In this document: positions 37,311 through 49,181 of the stretch, one piece after another | How positions within the stretch are numbered: the stretch's first letter is position 1 | How the letters are laid out: the number at the start of each line of letters is the position of its first letter | Source of the DNA: Arachis hypogaea | Lineage: Eukaryota > Streptophyta > Magnoliopsida > Fabales > Fabaceae | Assembly: GCF_003086295.3 (NCBI RefSeq) | Contig: NC_092051.1 | Location: forward strand, 14,748,810 to 14,812,809 | Length of the DNA stretch: 64,000 bases | Direction of reading: 5' to 3' | The notes under the pieces: model-generated | Database searches by the model: none | Told to the model about the DNA's origin: nothing | The model's input: only the letters and a program-made list of their open reading frames with translations | Program-made: the position numbers and the translations under genes

Positions 37311-37770
37311 ATGTTAAAAATATATTATCGTAAACAGATTTTGTTACAAATATCTGAAAGAGTGAAATTTGTATGTGAGAATCCATTAGATATTATTGTT
37401 TCATTCACACTATCATTTGAAAAACTAAAAGGTGTGATTTGTGAGAAGATGGATTCTCAAATATCTAGGAGAGTGTCGTGTATTTTATACAGGTATCATA
37501 TTTCTATATTTGGTGGGTTCGTTTAATTTCAAACCAAATATGTAACCGATGAAGCGAGCATGCAAGAAATGTTTTCCGTGTATATTGAAACTCGATCCCA
37601 AATATCATTCATCGAGTTGTATATTGAGTTCGAGCAATCTGAAGCAGATCGAAATATTAAATTGAAAAACTATAATAGGATAGCGAGAAGGAATTTGAAA
37701 TTAACTATGAAATCGTTGATCCGAATGAAGACGAAGATCAAACTTACAGCACTAAATACACTAAATCTAT
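37311..37770 (+). pseudogene. N-terminal fragment of a Mutator-like (MULE) transposase
   Basis: The frame reads VKFVCENPLDIIVSFTLSF and LKGVICEKMDSQISRRVSC, then, past a stop at 37524-37526, FQTKYVTDEASMQEMF and ISFIELYIEFEQSEAD. I recognise this as the N-terminal region of MULE transposases common in legume genomes. The single in-frame TAA at 37524 sits where a glutamine codon would fit. From about 37680 a one-base frameshift separates the acidic tail (DPNEDEDQ in another frame). The MULE catalytic domain is absent, so it is a truncated, dead copy. Confidence 0.65.
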
Positions 37771-37808
37771 TTTACAAAAATTCCACATTTATATTTATTA
37801 GCTTCTAA

Positions 37809-38159
37809 CAATAAATAATAAAACTTAAATAAATCTAAAATATAAATCTAATTATTATTATTAGATACATTAAAATTATATTTTATAATGTCCAAAACCT
37901 ATTTATATTTTATAATAATTATTATTATTCATTTTTTTCTGTTTATATAACCAGAATGATTTTAAAAATTATAATACATCTCTAATAATAATAATATATC
38001 TTCACTAATTAAGAATGAAGAATAATTGATTATTATATTTAAAAAATTTCAAAACTTCTATTTTCAGTAAAATACAATAAAAAACAATTGAATTACACAT
38101 TCAATTTTTTTGTATCTAAATTCAACCAAATAGACCTAATACTAATAAAAACTACTCTC
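37809..38159. other. AT-rich spacer
   Basis: Very AT-rich sequence without coding similarity, between two Mutator-like sequences. Confidence 0.4.
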
Positions 38160-38710
38160 ATTAATGAGAACGTGTTACACGCACCCAAACCCCAAACGTT
38201 ACCTCTTTCTTTGCACTAGAATATGAAAAATCGTTCGTTCCTCCAACTCAAAACTGCAACAAACAAATTTAAAATTTCTATCAAAATCTCTCAAAAATAT
38301 TTTAAATTTTTTACGGAAACAACTACAAAATCCGGTAGTACGTTTGAGATCATCAACAAAAAACACAAAAAAGAACAACAAAGATTTCTCAAGGTACTGA
38401 CAAAACTACTTGTTATTATGTTCAGTTTTCTCCATCACACCTTCTCACAATTCTCGCATTTCTACTAGTTCGGTTTAGGGTTTAGTGGATCGAGTTCGTT
38501 CATTTAGTAGATCGAGTTTCTCTGATTTAGTTTTTTCTTATTTTTCTCTGTAACTAGGGCATCAAATAGAACTGTGTTGTTAGTTTATTGGTTCTAATAA
38601 ATAATTCAGCTCATTTCTAAGTTTAATTGAGTTCATTTACATGCAGAAATGAATTGAATATTTTTTTTTGCTGATTGAGTTTTTATAACTTTTTGTTCAA
38701 TCCTGAACCA

Positions 38711-41700
38711 AATTCGGTTCATTTGTGAATTAATTAAGGTTCACTTGATGCTACTGTTAAGTAGTGGCCAAATTTGTTATACTTTAAGAAATTTAGGTTC
38801 ATTTATTAGTTTAATTTAGGTTCATTTGGTTTGGTTTTGCTTGAATTTGTTGAACTTGTTCATGTGGAACTGTTTAGTTAGTTTTTATTCAAATCTGAAC
38901 CAATTTCGGTTCATTTGTAAATTAACTGAGGTTCACTTGATGTTATTGTTAAGTATTGACTTTTTGTTATACCTTAAAAAATTTAGGTTCATTTCTTAGT
39001 TTAATTTAGGTTCACTTGCTTTTGTTTCGCTTGAATTTGCTGAACTTGTTCATGTGTGGTTGTTTAATTAGTTTTTGTTCAAATCTGAACTAATTTCGGT
39101 TCATTTGTGAATTAACTAAGGTTCACTTGATACTGTTGTTAAGTATTGACCAAATTTTTTATTCCTTACAGCCAAAATGAAAAAGAAGATCATCTCAAAA
39201 AAGGAGAAGCCATATTATAATGTAAGCATATACACATTAAATCAACTCTATTTTTGTATTATAAATATATCATATAACATAATGTTTCAAATCATTGCAG
39301 AAAACTCACGATTTGAGTTGCTCAACAAGATCGATAGCTCGGGTATTCGCCGACTTGAGTGAACAAAAGAAAGTTATTGTTAAAAAATGGGATTCGGTGC
39401 ACTGAGACATATCCCATAATTAAATGTCTTGCATAAGCTCTTGAGGGAAATAATTTTTTGCTTTGATCTCTATCATAGATTCTTGGACACACGCTATGGG
39501 AAAATCTACATAACTCCTGCCAAGATAGGAGATGCACTGGGCCTAAATTCAGGCGGTATTATACTTTCCAGTTTTTACATTTGTTTTTCTCTGTAACTAA
39601 GGCATCAAATAGAACTGTTTTGTTAGTTTATTGGTTATGATAAATAATTCGGTTCATTTCTTAGTTTATTTAAGGTTCATTTGGATCCAAAAATTAATTG
39701 AATATATTTTTGTTGATGATTGAGTCTTTATGACTGCTTGATCAAATATGAACTAATTTTGGTTCACTTGTGAATTAACTGAGGTTCACTTGATGCTGCT
39801 GATAAGTATTGACAAAATTTTTTATTCCTTAAGTAATTTCGGTTCATTCCTTTGTTTATTTGAGGTTCATTTGGATACAGAAAATGAATTCGATGTGTTC
39901 TTCTTGATGATTGAATTTTTTTGACTGCTTGTTATAATTTAAACTAATTTGTTTATATTAAAATATTGTAGGGGATAATTTTTCTGAAAAGGTTGCGTAC
40001 AGCGAACTGACTGAGTAGCAGAAGGAGATTGTTCCAGCTTTAAAGGTGCTACTTTGGCGTCTTTGACAACATCTGTGACGGATATGAGTATTGTAGGGGA
40101 GGGGGACTTGCTGAAATTCAAGACGACTTTCATCCTCTTCGTCCAGAAATACTTCATGTTGCTGACAATAATAAGCACAGTCTCCCAGGTCCATAAGATC
40201 ATATGTCCTTCATGTGGAGACAGTCCGACAATGGAATTAGGCATCTCATGTGCTAAGCTTCCTGATCAAAAGGATCAAAGCCCAGAGAGCAGGAAATAAA
40301 CTTTCAGTTGATGGCTGCGTCTTTATATTAATGATAATATATTTCCATGAAACGAAGTTCCCTAATCTAGAAGCATATGATGCTCTCGGGATACCATGGG
40401 TGGCGTACTGGACACGGAGGAAACTGGTCGACCGGATTGCCTTTGAGACAAATAATGAAATGGTAAATAAAGAAACCATTTCCCTTGAAATTCTGGTTCA
40501 GGTGCTTCTAAATTATTGTGCTAACAAAATAAGCTTCTGTTTTAGGGAATTGTGAAAAGAGCAGAATTGAGGGAGGGAGAAAAAGAAGAAAAGAAGAGGA
40601 AACAAAGGGAAAAAAGAAGAAAGAAGAAAAGAAACTTGTCATCCTGCATTCGTCTTCAGAAGAAGAAACTGTTTCTGAATATGAGTATACTTCTCACCAC
40701 CACTTATCAGAAACTATCCATTTATTTAAAATTTTATATTGTTATTTTAATAAAAAAATTTGTATGTATTGCAAAGAAGAAAAAGAAATGGAAAAAACAC
40801 CACCAAAGAAAAGAAAATAACCACAAAAAGTGGCGAAGAAACAAAGCCAAAAAAGGAAGATTGTTCAGATAAATTTGGAAAATGAAACTGAATCCAAATA
40901 TGAGTAAGATTCAGAAATGATTATTTTATTATTATAAATATATATTCTATTTTTATTAATTGAGTCTTTTTGACGGCTTGTTCAAATCTGAAATAATTTC
41001 TATTTATTTGTGAATTAATTGAGGTTCACTTGATGATGCTGATAAGTATTTATAATTTCAGTTTATTTCTTAGTTTAATTGAGGTTCGTTTGATTTAGTT
41101 TCACTTGAATTTGCTGAACTTGTTAACTTGTTCATTTAAAAATTTTGGTTCATTTCTTTTTGAATTAAGATTCATCTTGATTTTAAATAAAAACTTTTTG
41201 TATGAATTGTCAGAAGCAAAGAAATAGAGATGAGTAAAAAAAGAAAACAAAAAGAAAAAAGAATGAAGAGAAAAAACGACGGTGCTGTGAAAACAAATGT
41301 TACTTCGGATAAAACACAGAGAAATGACCACGACTCGACGGACGCGCGATATGATTTATCACAGACGGAAGATTAAGTTTCTTATATAAAGTTTTTTTTT
41401 TCTTTCTTTGCTAAGTTTTCCTAAAACCTCATGTAATTTCTTTAGTTTTACTGAATAATATTTATTTTTTTGCTTAAACAGCCGACTGTAAATTTGGGCA
41501 ACGAAAGTGAACCTGTATTTCAAACATAGACGAGCTTGGGACGATCTGTAAAACGCACCGGGCAATACCAAATAATTCCTCTTAGCATTTATTTACTTCT
41601 TCTGCTTTTAATTAGAATATCTTGGTTGATGATTTTAATTTTGTACCTTTTTTATTAGAAAAAATACTTCTGAATCCCCAGTTACATTTTTTACAAGAAA

Positions 41701-43487
41701 AAATGGCTTGAAAAGGAAAAACAGAATTTACAACCTCCAGCTATGTAAGTTGAAATACTTACGTTAGTCTTTTAAATTTAGGTAATAATTTTTTTTTTAA
41801 TTATTGACACAGAATTTTATTTACTATCAGTAGCCCAACAGCTGATTGTCAAGAACAAATCCTTGTAGTTCGAGAAGAAAGTCAGTCTTAACCTCTGGAT
41901 ATGTGATTTTTTCAATTTACTTTCCTATTCTAATCAATGTGCAGTTTTACTTAGTGCAAGTTTTCAATTTACTTTCTTATTCTAATCATTCAACATTAAC
42001 TCCTTTCTTATTTACCTTCATTAGACTTCTTATGGCAATTGCTCTTCTAAGTTCTCTGGTGGAAGATCTAAAATAACAAAAAACCTTTATCTATGTCCCT
42101 TCGAAAATTCAAACAGAAGAAGCTTCTGTTAATGAGTAAGTTCTACTTAAAATACTTTTTTATTAGTTTTCATGCTATATAATAATAATTTTGGTTCATT
42201 TTAAAATACATTACTATGTAATCCAGCTACCAGCCCCAAACTCAACAACAAGCCCTTGTAGAAATTTTGGAAAGAAAACCAGTGCCATAAGCTCTTGTAA
42301 ATGAGTAAGTTTTACTTAAAATCTAATTTATTAGTTTTGATGCTATATAATAAAAATTTCGGTTCATTATTAAACACATTTCTGTGTAATTCGGCTGCCC
42401 CCTGGAACCTTAACAGCAAGCCTTCGAAGAAACTTTGGCAAGGAAATCAGAGCAAGAAGCTCTTGTAAATGAGTAAGTTTTACTTAAAATCTAATTTATT
42501 AGTTTTGATGCTATATAATAATAATTTCGGTTCATTATTAAATACTTTCCTATGTAATACAGCTGCCCTCCAGAACCCCGAACAGCAAACCCATGAAAAA
42601 ACTTCAGCAAGGCAATCAGAGCAAGAAGCTCCTCTTAATGTATAAGTTTTACTTAAAATCCTTTTTATTAGTTTTGACATTATATCATAATGATTTTTTA
42701 TTATTTTGAAACTTTCTTCTGTCATCTTGCAGTTCTCCCTGTTCTCGACATTGGAAAGATGACGTATCTTCGTTCAGCCTTGGCATAAGTCTACTGATCT
42801 CTCAACCAACAGTAACACAACTTGAAAATTTGGTAGAGGAGGTGATGGATGCTGGGGTGATAACAGCATTGCAATATGCAGAGGAAACAAGTGCGGAACC
42901 GAGTTTGAGCACCCATGAAAGGTACAAGACTCCGGAAAAGAAAACGAAATAACAGAGGAGCTGAGGAGAAATGTTATCATTGGATGACGCAAATAAAGAT
43001 TGACAAAGAAGGGACAACCAATGAGTTTGAAACTATATTCATGTTAGACCACAGTTCATTTAGAGGGGGGTAGATGCCACTTTTGTCTCTAAAACCCAAA
43101 CAAGATGTAGAAAATACAGTAAATTCTTCAGCTATTACATTAACATTAATGATTTTTTTTTAAAAGTTATATTCACATATATCTAATAAATTTTGGTCCT
43201 ATAGGTGGTCTCCGAACTGTGTATGATTCTCAACAACAGAAAATGTCGCAATTTGATGAAGAAATATACTGCGTGCCGACAGATATTGTGGTAAGCCAAA
43301 TTTTTTATTCCTTAAGTAATTTTAGTTCATTTCTTAGTTTAATTGAGGTTCATTTGAATCCAGAAATGAATTCGATGTGTTTTTGTTGATGATTGAGTAT
43401 TGTTCACTTCTTGTTCATATCTGAACTAATTTCGGTTCATTTGCGTGTTAATTGAGGTCACTTGATGTTGCTAATAAGTATTGACCA
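38711..43487 (+). repeat. Six dispersed copies of one ~75-bp intronic repeat in the Ulp1-like gene
   Basis: Copies of a block containing ttcggttcatttgtgaatta followed by gaggttcacttgatgctgct and a taagtattgacc tail lie at about 38711-38760, 38890-38960, 39077-39170, 39742-39815, 40980-41055 and 43412-43487. The 39077 copy runs straight into a splice-acceptor-like ccttacag just before the first coding ATG at 39177. Confidence 0.85.
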
Positions 43488-44656
43488 AATTTGTTATTCC
43501 TTAAGTAATTTGGTTCATTTATTAGTTTATTTTGGTTCATTTTACAAAATTTAATGTTGGGAAAGCATAACCATGAATACATTGATCCAAACACTAAGAA
43601 GTCCTACCAGATCATTGAATATAAGAACTACCTGCCTTTTCTTGACAAAAAAATTAGCATCTCATCCATTTGTAAGTTATGATTTCTAAAACTTCTTTAA
43701 TAATTCTATCGTTTGCTATCATTTAGACTGAAATATTCTATCATTTTCACAAACTTCAACTGTTTGCACCAAATTATCATGGAGGTCATTGGTGGTTGTG
43801 GATTGGTGATGTTCAGAAAAAGCCTTTCATGTGCTTGACCCAAAAAAAAAAAAAAGATATACCTGAGGAAAGAATAGCATTAAATAAATTTGTTGTAAGT
43901 TATTTACAAAATACATATTTTTGTTGTAAGTTATCTCTTATTTCTAGCCATTCTTCTCTAATTAAATCATATCAATTACTTTTTGTGCCTGATTGAGTAT
44001 TATTTGTGGGCTTGGTTTTGTTCAATTATTACTGAATTGAAGTGCACACTTTGTATCATTTTCAGGGCTTAATAGTATCTCAAATGAGGGTCTATGCTGG
44101 AGCAGAACCTTTGGTGGACAATAAAGAGGGTGTTGAAGCACCATATATTATGATCAGTGGTCGACGAACATCGTATATCAATCTTCCTATATATTATTCT
44201 TTCTTTGTTATAGTACTGTTATTAATGTGTTTTTCTGTGTCTGTCCTATTAATCATATTTTACTTTTTTATTTCTTTCTTAGTTATGATTGCAAAATATT
44301 TATCATGAAATGGCTGAAAATAATTGATCTCAGAAAGATAAAAAATGGGAAATACAAATGTAAAAACTAGAGGTAAGTATCATTAAACATAGTTGATCCT
44401 CTATTTCTAAATTAATAAATTTCAGTTCATTTCTTAGTACATTTGGATTCATATTAACTAATTTCTTTCAATTGAATTGTAGGAAGAAGTAGATGCTTTT
44501 AGGTAGAAATATATTTCTACCATTCTCTTGGACAAGGTAAATAAATTTAGAGACAAAGTCATCGAGGCATCTGAATGCATAAGAATCCTAAAGCCATTCG
44601 CTACCCTTTCAAGTCCTTTTTGTAAATTCTCATATGGGGATATAGAAAGTAAATAG
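39177..44656 (+). pseudogene. Ulp1-like cysteine protease (C48) gene carried by a MULE, broken
   Basis: Coding blocks in order: a basic start MKKKIISKKEKP (39177); a block with TRYGKIYITPAKIGDALGLN (about 39483-39546); a block with SVDGCVFILMIIYFHETKF (40250-40555); and a Lys-rich stretch (40552-40870). Next come four repeated Gln/Glu-rich exons (42123-42640) and the protease domain from about 43560. The protease domain shows HNHEYIDPNTKKSYQIIEY, GHWWLWIGDV (His), a VLDP-like block one frame away (Asp), MRVYAGAEPLVD, and YDC (Cys) at about 44285, ending GDIESK-stop at 44654-44656. The catalytic triad residues are all visible, but frameshifts and stops separate them (for example a TAG at about 44500). 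Plausible GT-AG introns separate the blocks. Such genes are thought to be SUMO-protease derivatives; this copy cannot work. Confidence 0.7.
42123..42700 (+). repeat. Four tandem copies of a ~168-bp exon-plus-intron unit
   Basis: The junction motif gctcttgtaaatgagtaagt (or close variants) recurs at 42123, 42291, 42459 and 42628, a period of 168, 168 and 169 bases. Each unit has a coding-like part of about 80 bases (Gln/Glu-rich, EQEALVNE at its end) and an intron-like part from gtaagttttact to a tgtaattcag-type acceptor. Confidence 0.9.
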
Positions 44657-44884
44657 GTTCAATCTGTAAAATTGTAATGAACACTATTTTGCAAGGAATT
44701 GTAAAGAGGCAAATACTTCTTTGACTCATTGTAAATGTTAATGTATATATTTGAAAATCTTTTCTTAAATTCCTTTTGATTATTTGTTGGAAATGTCTGG
44801 GTTGTATTGAGATCACATTAATTTGAATGAATCTAGGTTCACTGAATAGATTGAATGTATTTATCAAACCTCAAGAGTGGCAAA

Positions 44885-45290
44885 AAAACACAAATGAACC
44901 AAAATTTAGACACAAAATAAACTGAAATATATTCTAAGAAACACCTAAACTATTTGCCATAACACAATTGCAAAAGCTAATTTGAAAAACTAAAATGTGA
45001 CTATTCAATAAAATATAACACAAATCAGAAATTAACCCTTATCAACATTATATGACTAGAACGCAAATGAACCGAAATTTAGTCATACATAAATTGAAAC
45101 GTATTCTAATAAACACCTAAAACTGTTTACTACATCACAATTATATTAACTAATTTGAAAAATCAAAATGTGACTATTCAATAAAACATAACATAAATAA
45201 GAAATAAACCATTTAACCCTCATTTTTGTCAAAGGCAAAAATATTATATGACTAAAACACAAATGAACCGAAAATTTATTTTAATAACCA
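44885..45290 (-). repeat. Imperfect tandem repeat between the two converging MULE genes
   Basis: The block acacaaatgaaccaaaattt at about 44888 recurs at about 45062 and again in shortened form at about 45257, with cacctaaac and tgtgactattcaataaaa following in the first two copies. The period is about 175-195 bases. It contains the inverse of the ggttcattt motif that fills the Ulp1-like introns. Confidence 0.8.
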
Positions 45291-45474
45291 CCGAAACTTC
45301 TATCATCCTCTCCAGGATAATTCATATCCTGTGCATGATAAAGGCTGGAGTTTGACTGAATTATTAATCCACCATCTAATAGGTTCAACTATAAAAGAAA
45401 TAAATCATATATTAGCATACTTACTTACATGCACAAACACATTTTTCCTAATCAAAAGTAAATCAATGTTGCCT

Positions 45475-47796
45475 CACTTAGAGCTGGTTTTTTCTTTTTT
45501 CTTTAATGCATTTGCGATCCTTTTTTCCAAATTTGATCTCAGTCTATTCTTGGGACGTCCTCTTATTATAATACGTAGGGGACTTTGAAGGTCGTTAACA
45601 TCATTCAATGTAGCATCTTCGTGAGATAACGAACATTTACCTTTACTTTTTGCTTGATATTCTTACATCTCAGCCATGACATTATCAAAAGCCTGATGCA
45701 GAATTCCAATCAATTTTTCAGATTCTGATGTAAATTCACAAATATTGTGTGACCAAAAGACCAAATCAACAAACCTCTTGCTTCTTGGCTCCAATGGAGG
45801 CTCGTCTTGGCTGCTTTTGATATGTGTGTGCCTCCTCTTTACGTTCTTACTCCAGCGTTCTAATATATATTTCGGTGCCACTTTATCTACTTGCTCAAAA
45901 CTTAAGACACTCAGAGAATGACGGCACAGTATACCCCTTGACTCAAACAATAAGCACTGGCACTTTACTTCATGTGATAAATAACAAACTTGTTGAATGT
46001 TGAGTTAGAAACCTGCTCTACAACTTCATATGTCGTAAAACCTAGAGCAGACTTCGTTGATCATGTGATGCAATTCACCTTTTCTCTAAATTGTGCTTGA
46101 ACTTTTCTGAACTTCTCGTGAGTATACACATGTTGAAATTGAGCCTCTGTTGGTGATTTTGTTGCACACGGTATCACAGTATAAAAATTTGCAGCATCAA
46201 ATTTTCTCTTTCTTTGCTCTCTGCTTCCTAGACAATTATCATATTGCTTCATAAATTGAATCAAAGAGCTATTGGGTGTGATAAACTTGTTAAAAAAAGC
46301 ATGAATACTCTTGCTCCTTTGTGTGCTTCTCATCTCGGCCCAAAAGTGGTGATCGAGATAAACTGAAATCTATAAATGACGATATTCAAAAAGCTCTGCA
46401 AAATGGGGCACAATTAAAAAAATCAGACGAGAAAATGAATCGAAAGTTATTCCTGTCTGAACCTAAAAAATAACATCATTCAATTCGAATGAAATCATAG
46501 TTACCTGAAAGCCACTTATTGCCTCTAACACCATATTTCATGAGAAATCATTTCGATTTCTGTCAAATGCATCTTTTGTAAATAAGTTCCAAACAACATG
46601 ACTCATCTCTTATTTGATTTCTTCATGTCGCTTGTAGCCGTTTAATTTACTTGAGATCTTCTTCATGATATGCCAAATACACCACCAGTAAATTGTTGTT
46701 GGCATACAGGTCTCAATAGTCCTTTGCATCGATGCACATTGATTGGTAAGAATCTCTTTTGGCGCCTTTCTTTCTATGCAACGAAGCCAACATTCAAATA
46801 ACCATTTGAATGACTAAATATCCTCATTTTTCATCAAAGCACATTCGAGAAGTGTCGACTAACCGTGGTGATTCACACCGACAAAAGAACCAAAAACCAA
46901 ATTGTACCTGCAGTAGAAACCAGAAGGAAAATTTGTTATGAATCGAAACTAGTTATGTGTGTGAACCGAATAGTATATCACAATGAACAGAATACCTGTT
47001 TGTGTTGTAAGTCGTATCAAATGAAACAACTCCAAAATATTCATACGTAGTTTTACTTCTTGCATCAGCCAAAAATGCATTTTTTGATAGAGTGATCAAC
47101 TTCAAGGTTAAGCTCAAAAAAGAAATTTTGATTCTTCTCTTTCATTCTTAATAAGTACTTTCCAAATTTTTTGGCATCATCTTGTTTAGAAACATTCTGT
47201 ACTTCCCTTGTAATGTAATTCCTTACATCTTTTTCAATAAAACTTAGTTCACGATGACCACTCACTGCTGCTACAAATGACTTATATGTTTTACTCGGTC
47301 TGATTCCGGCTTCCTCGTTATTTTCAATGATACGATGCACAAACATGCTTAGCTCTCTGTGTTGTTTAAGCATCTCTGCTCGATCTAGACAGCAAAGATG
47401 TGAATGATTCAGAAAAACTTTAGAAATGATCCAAAGACCAACATCCTTCAACATATGTACATAAATCCTGGTTGGACAGTTTATTCCAGCTGTGGGATTT
47501 ATCTTCAGAGTTGGAGATATTTTGGATTTTTATTTCCTCTCTCTAATATATGTGATTAGTTGATTCTTAATTTCATCTCCCTTTCGAGTGGTGTTCCTTA
47601 TTTTTGTAGAAAAAAGAGCAAGTTTGGAATAATCTTTGTAGAATTTTCCAACTTCTTCAAGTCTCTTGAAAGTTATCCCAACCTTTGGGACAAATTGTTC
47701 ATCGACAACACAACTGGATTGCAAAATTAACCGAAATATTATCAGACATAAGACCAGTGTGTAATAACAAATGAAACAAAAAAAATAAAAATGCAT
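45475..47796 (-). pseudogene. FAR1/MULE-type transposase, broken
   Basis: On the minus strand: an N-terminal FAR1 DNA-binding region with FVPKVGITFKRLEEVGKFYK (47720-47600); a block with MLKDVGLWIISKVFLNHSHL (about 47454); and the MULE DDE region with LVFGSFVGVNHHG and CASMQR (about 46900-46720). Then come HFWAEMRSTQRSKSIHAFFN (about 46350-46290) and a SWIM zinc finger with CQC and FESRGILCRH (about 45965-45915). It ends with a basic tail containing RGRPKNRLRSN (about 45560). Stops and frameshifts interrupt it many times. In the DDE region the expected TDQ is TNQ (Asn codon at 46742-46744), removing a likely catalytic Asp. An intron remnant may lie near 46960-47060. Confidence 0.8.
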
Positions 47797-47829
47797 TAAA
47801 AAAAAATAAAAACATTATAACAAGAAATG

Positions 47830-48204
47830 AATATCAATTCATGATCACTTTATTCATATTATTCAATTGTATTCCATTCTATTTAATTTAAAATTATTGA
47901 AGAGTGAACCAAAATATTATAATAACAAGATCATTATGTCATAACAAATAAATCCAAAAATGTGCATTATTCAAATTCAAAAACTCTTGCATTAAATCAA
48001 AATTGTTGAATAATGAACCAAAAATATTATCATAACAAGACCATTGTATAATAACAAGTGAATTGAAAAAATATGATCATCAAATCTCGTCCACTTGTTT
48101 CGATTCCGAGAATAATCCAAATCACTCTTGCTTTGATTTGAACTTGAAGCATTCATTATTTTGATAAGAATAATATGTTCGATTCAGAAGAATAATACTT
48201 TGTT
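47830..48204. other. AT-rich 5' flank of the FAR1-type transposase
   Basis: No ORF. It has a repeated gaaccaaaatattat-like motif around 47905 and 48015. It probably represents the untranslated or terminal part of the Mutator-like element. Confidence 0.4.
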
Positions 48205-48209
48205 CGATT

Positions 48210-48893
48210 TGTTGGGTTTTTGGGCTCCCTTCCTATGTGGAGAAAAAGCCCAAATGCTAGTATCCAAACCCATGAATTGTTGAAGTGGCTGAGGTGAGTT
48301 AGGGTTGAGTGAGAGAGGTCATTCTTGAAAGGAGAACACCAAACACTAGAGAGAAAAGAAGAGAGAAAGTTATTTTCGCACATACACAAAGCTGTCTTTG
48401 TAAATTGGTCGTTGCAGATTCGTTAATCGTTGGATCAAGCTCAAATTTGGATAGTGTGTTCTACACATCTGGTTATTTGATTTCACCGTTCGGATCTTTG
48501 ATTCGATGTCCGTAGATGGAGATATTGGCCACGGACGGTAACTCTATTTTTGTGGTATTTTCATCTTCTTTTTCTTGTTTTGAAAGCTTTGAAGCTTGGG
48601 TTGTTTGTCTTGTTGTATGCACATTTTGTGCAGTAATTTATGACTCTCTTGTACTCTATTTTTCATCATAGTAAAGCTATATCCTGGTCTTGGTGACTCG
48701 TGATTTTTACTTCTCTCATTGAGGAGGTTTTCCACGTCAACAATTTTGGTGTGTTAGCTTGTTTCTAATTTCTGGTTTATGTGATTTTTCTACTGCTATT
48801 GGGTATTATTGTGATGGTGTTAATACTTGTTGTGAGTGGATATTGTTACTCCTCTAATTCTTGCAAGTAGGGAATTGTGTTTTATTCCCATCA
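48210..48893. mobile_element. Solo LTR with a perfect 5-bp target duplication
   Basis: The segment begins TGTTGGG and ends CCCATCA, the TG...CA ends of an LTR. It is flanked on both sides by cgatt (48205-48209 and 48894-48898). No retrotransposon coding sequence is present, so it is what remains after recombination between two LTRs. It sits within the terminal part of the Mutator-like element. Confidence 0.85.
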
Positions 48894-49134
48894 CGATTCA
48901 ACGTAAATGCATATCGAAAATTAGAGGAACAAAATCGAAAATCTGAAGAAGAAAACAAAGAATAGAAGCTTTACGTTGAAGAGGAACAAAGAATGGAAGC
49001 TTTACTTTGAAAAATAGAAGCTTACGTTGAATCTCTGTTATAAGTAAGTGGCTCGGCGCGTGAGAGTAAATTACTTGGATGGACTTGATTAAGAAAATCA
49101 CTTGGATGCAAAACATTATTGATAAAAAAATATA

Positions 49135-49150
49135 TTAATTAAATATCTAA
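49135..49150. repeat. Left target-site duplication of the LINE
   Basis: ttaattaaatatctaa is identical to 54615-54630, which follows the LINE A-tail. Confidence 0.9.
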
Positions 49151-49181
49151 CTAACAACACACAACAACAATAGAAGCTTTA

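Larger units (their letters stand above)
38160..49075. mobile_element. Large decayed Mutator-like element carrying an Ulp1-like gene and a FAR1-type transposase
   Basis: A plus-strand Ulp1-like pseudogene (39177-44656) and a minus-strand FAR1/SWIM-type transposase pseudogene (45475-47796) converge. Possible terminal inverted repeats are gtgttacacgcacccaaacc near 38170-38190 and the inverse of tttactctcacgcgccgagc near 49049-49070. They match only partly, so the ends are tentative and no 9-bp duplication was found. A solo LTR (48210-48893) is inserted inside. That both genes belong to one element is an inference from their arrangement and from similar MULE-borne Ulp1 genes known in plants. Confidence 0.45.

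Noticed and set aside
40552..40872. Lys-rich ORF as a separate gene
   Set aside because: Its composition comes from A-rich repeats, and it lies within the broken Ulp1-like gene; probably a degraded exon plus intron.
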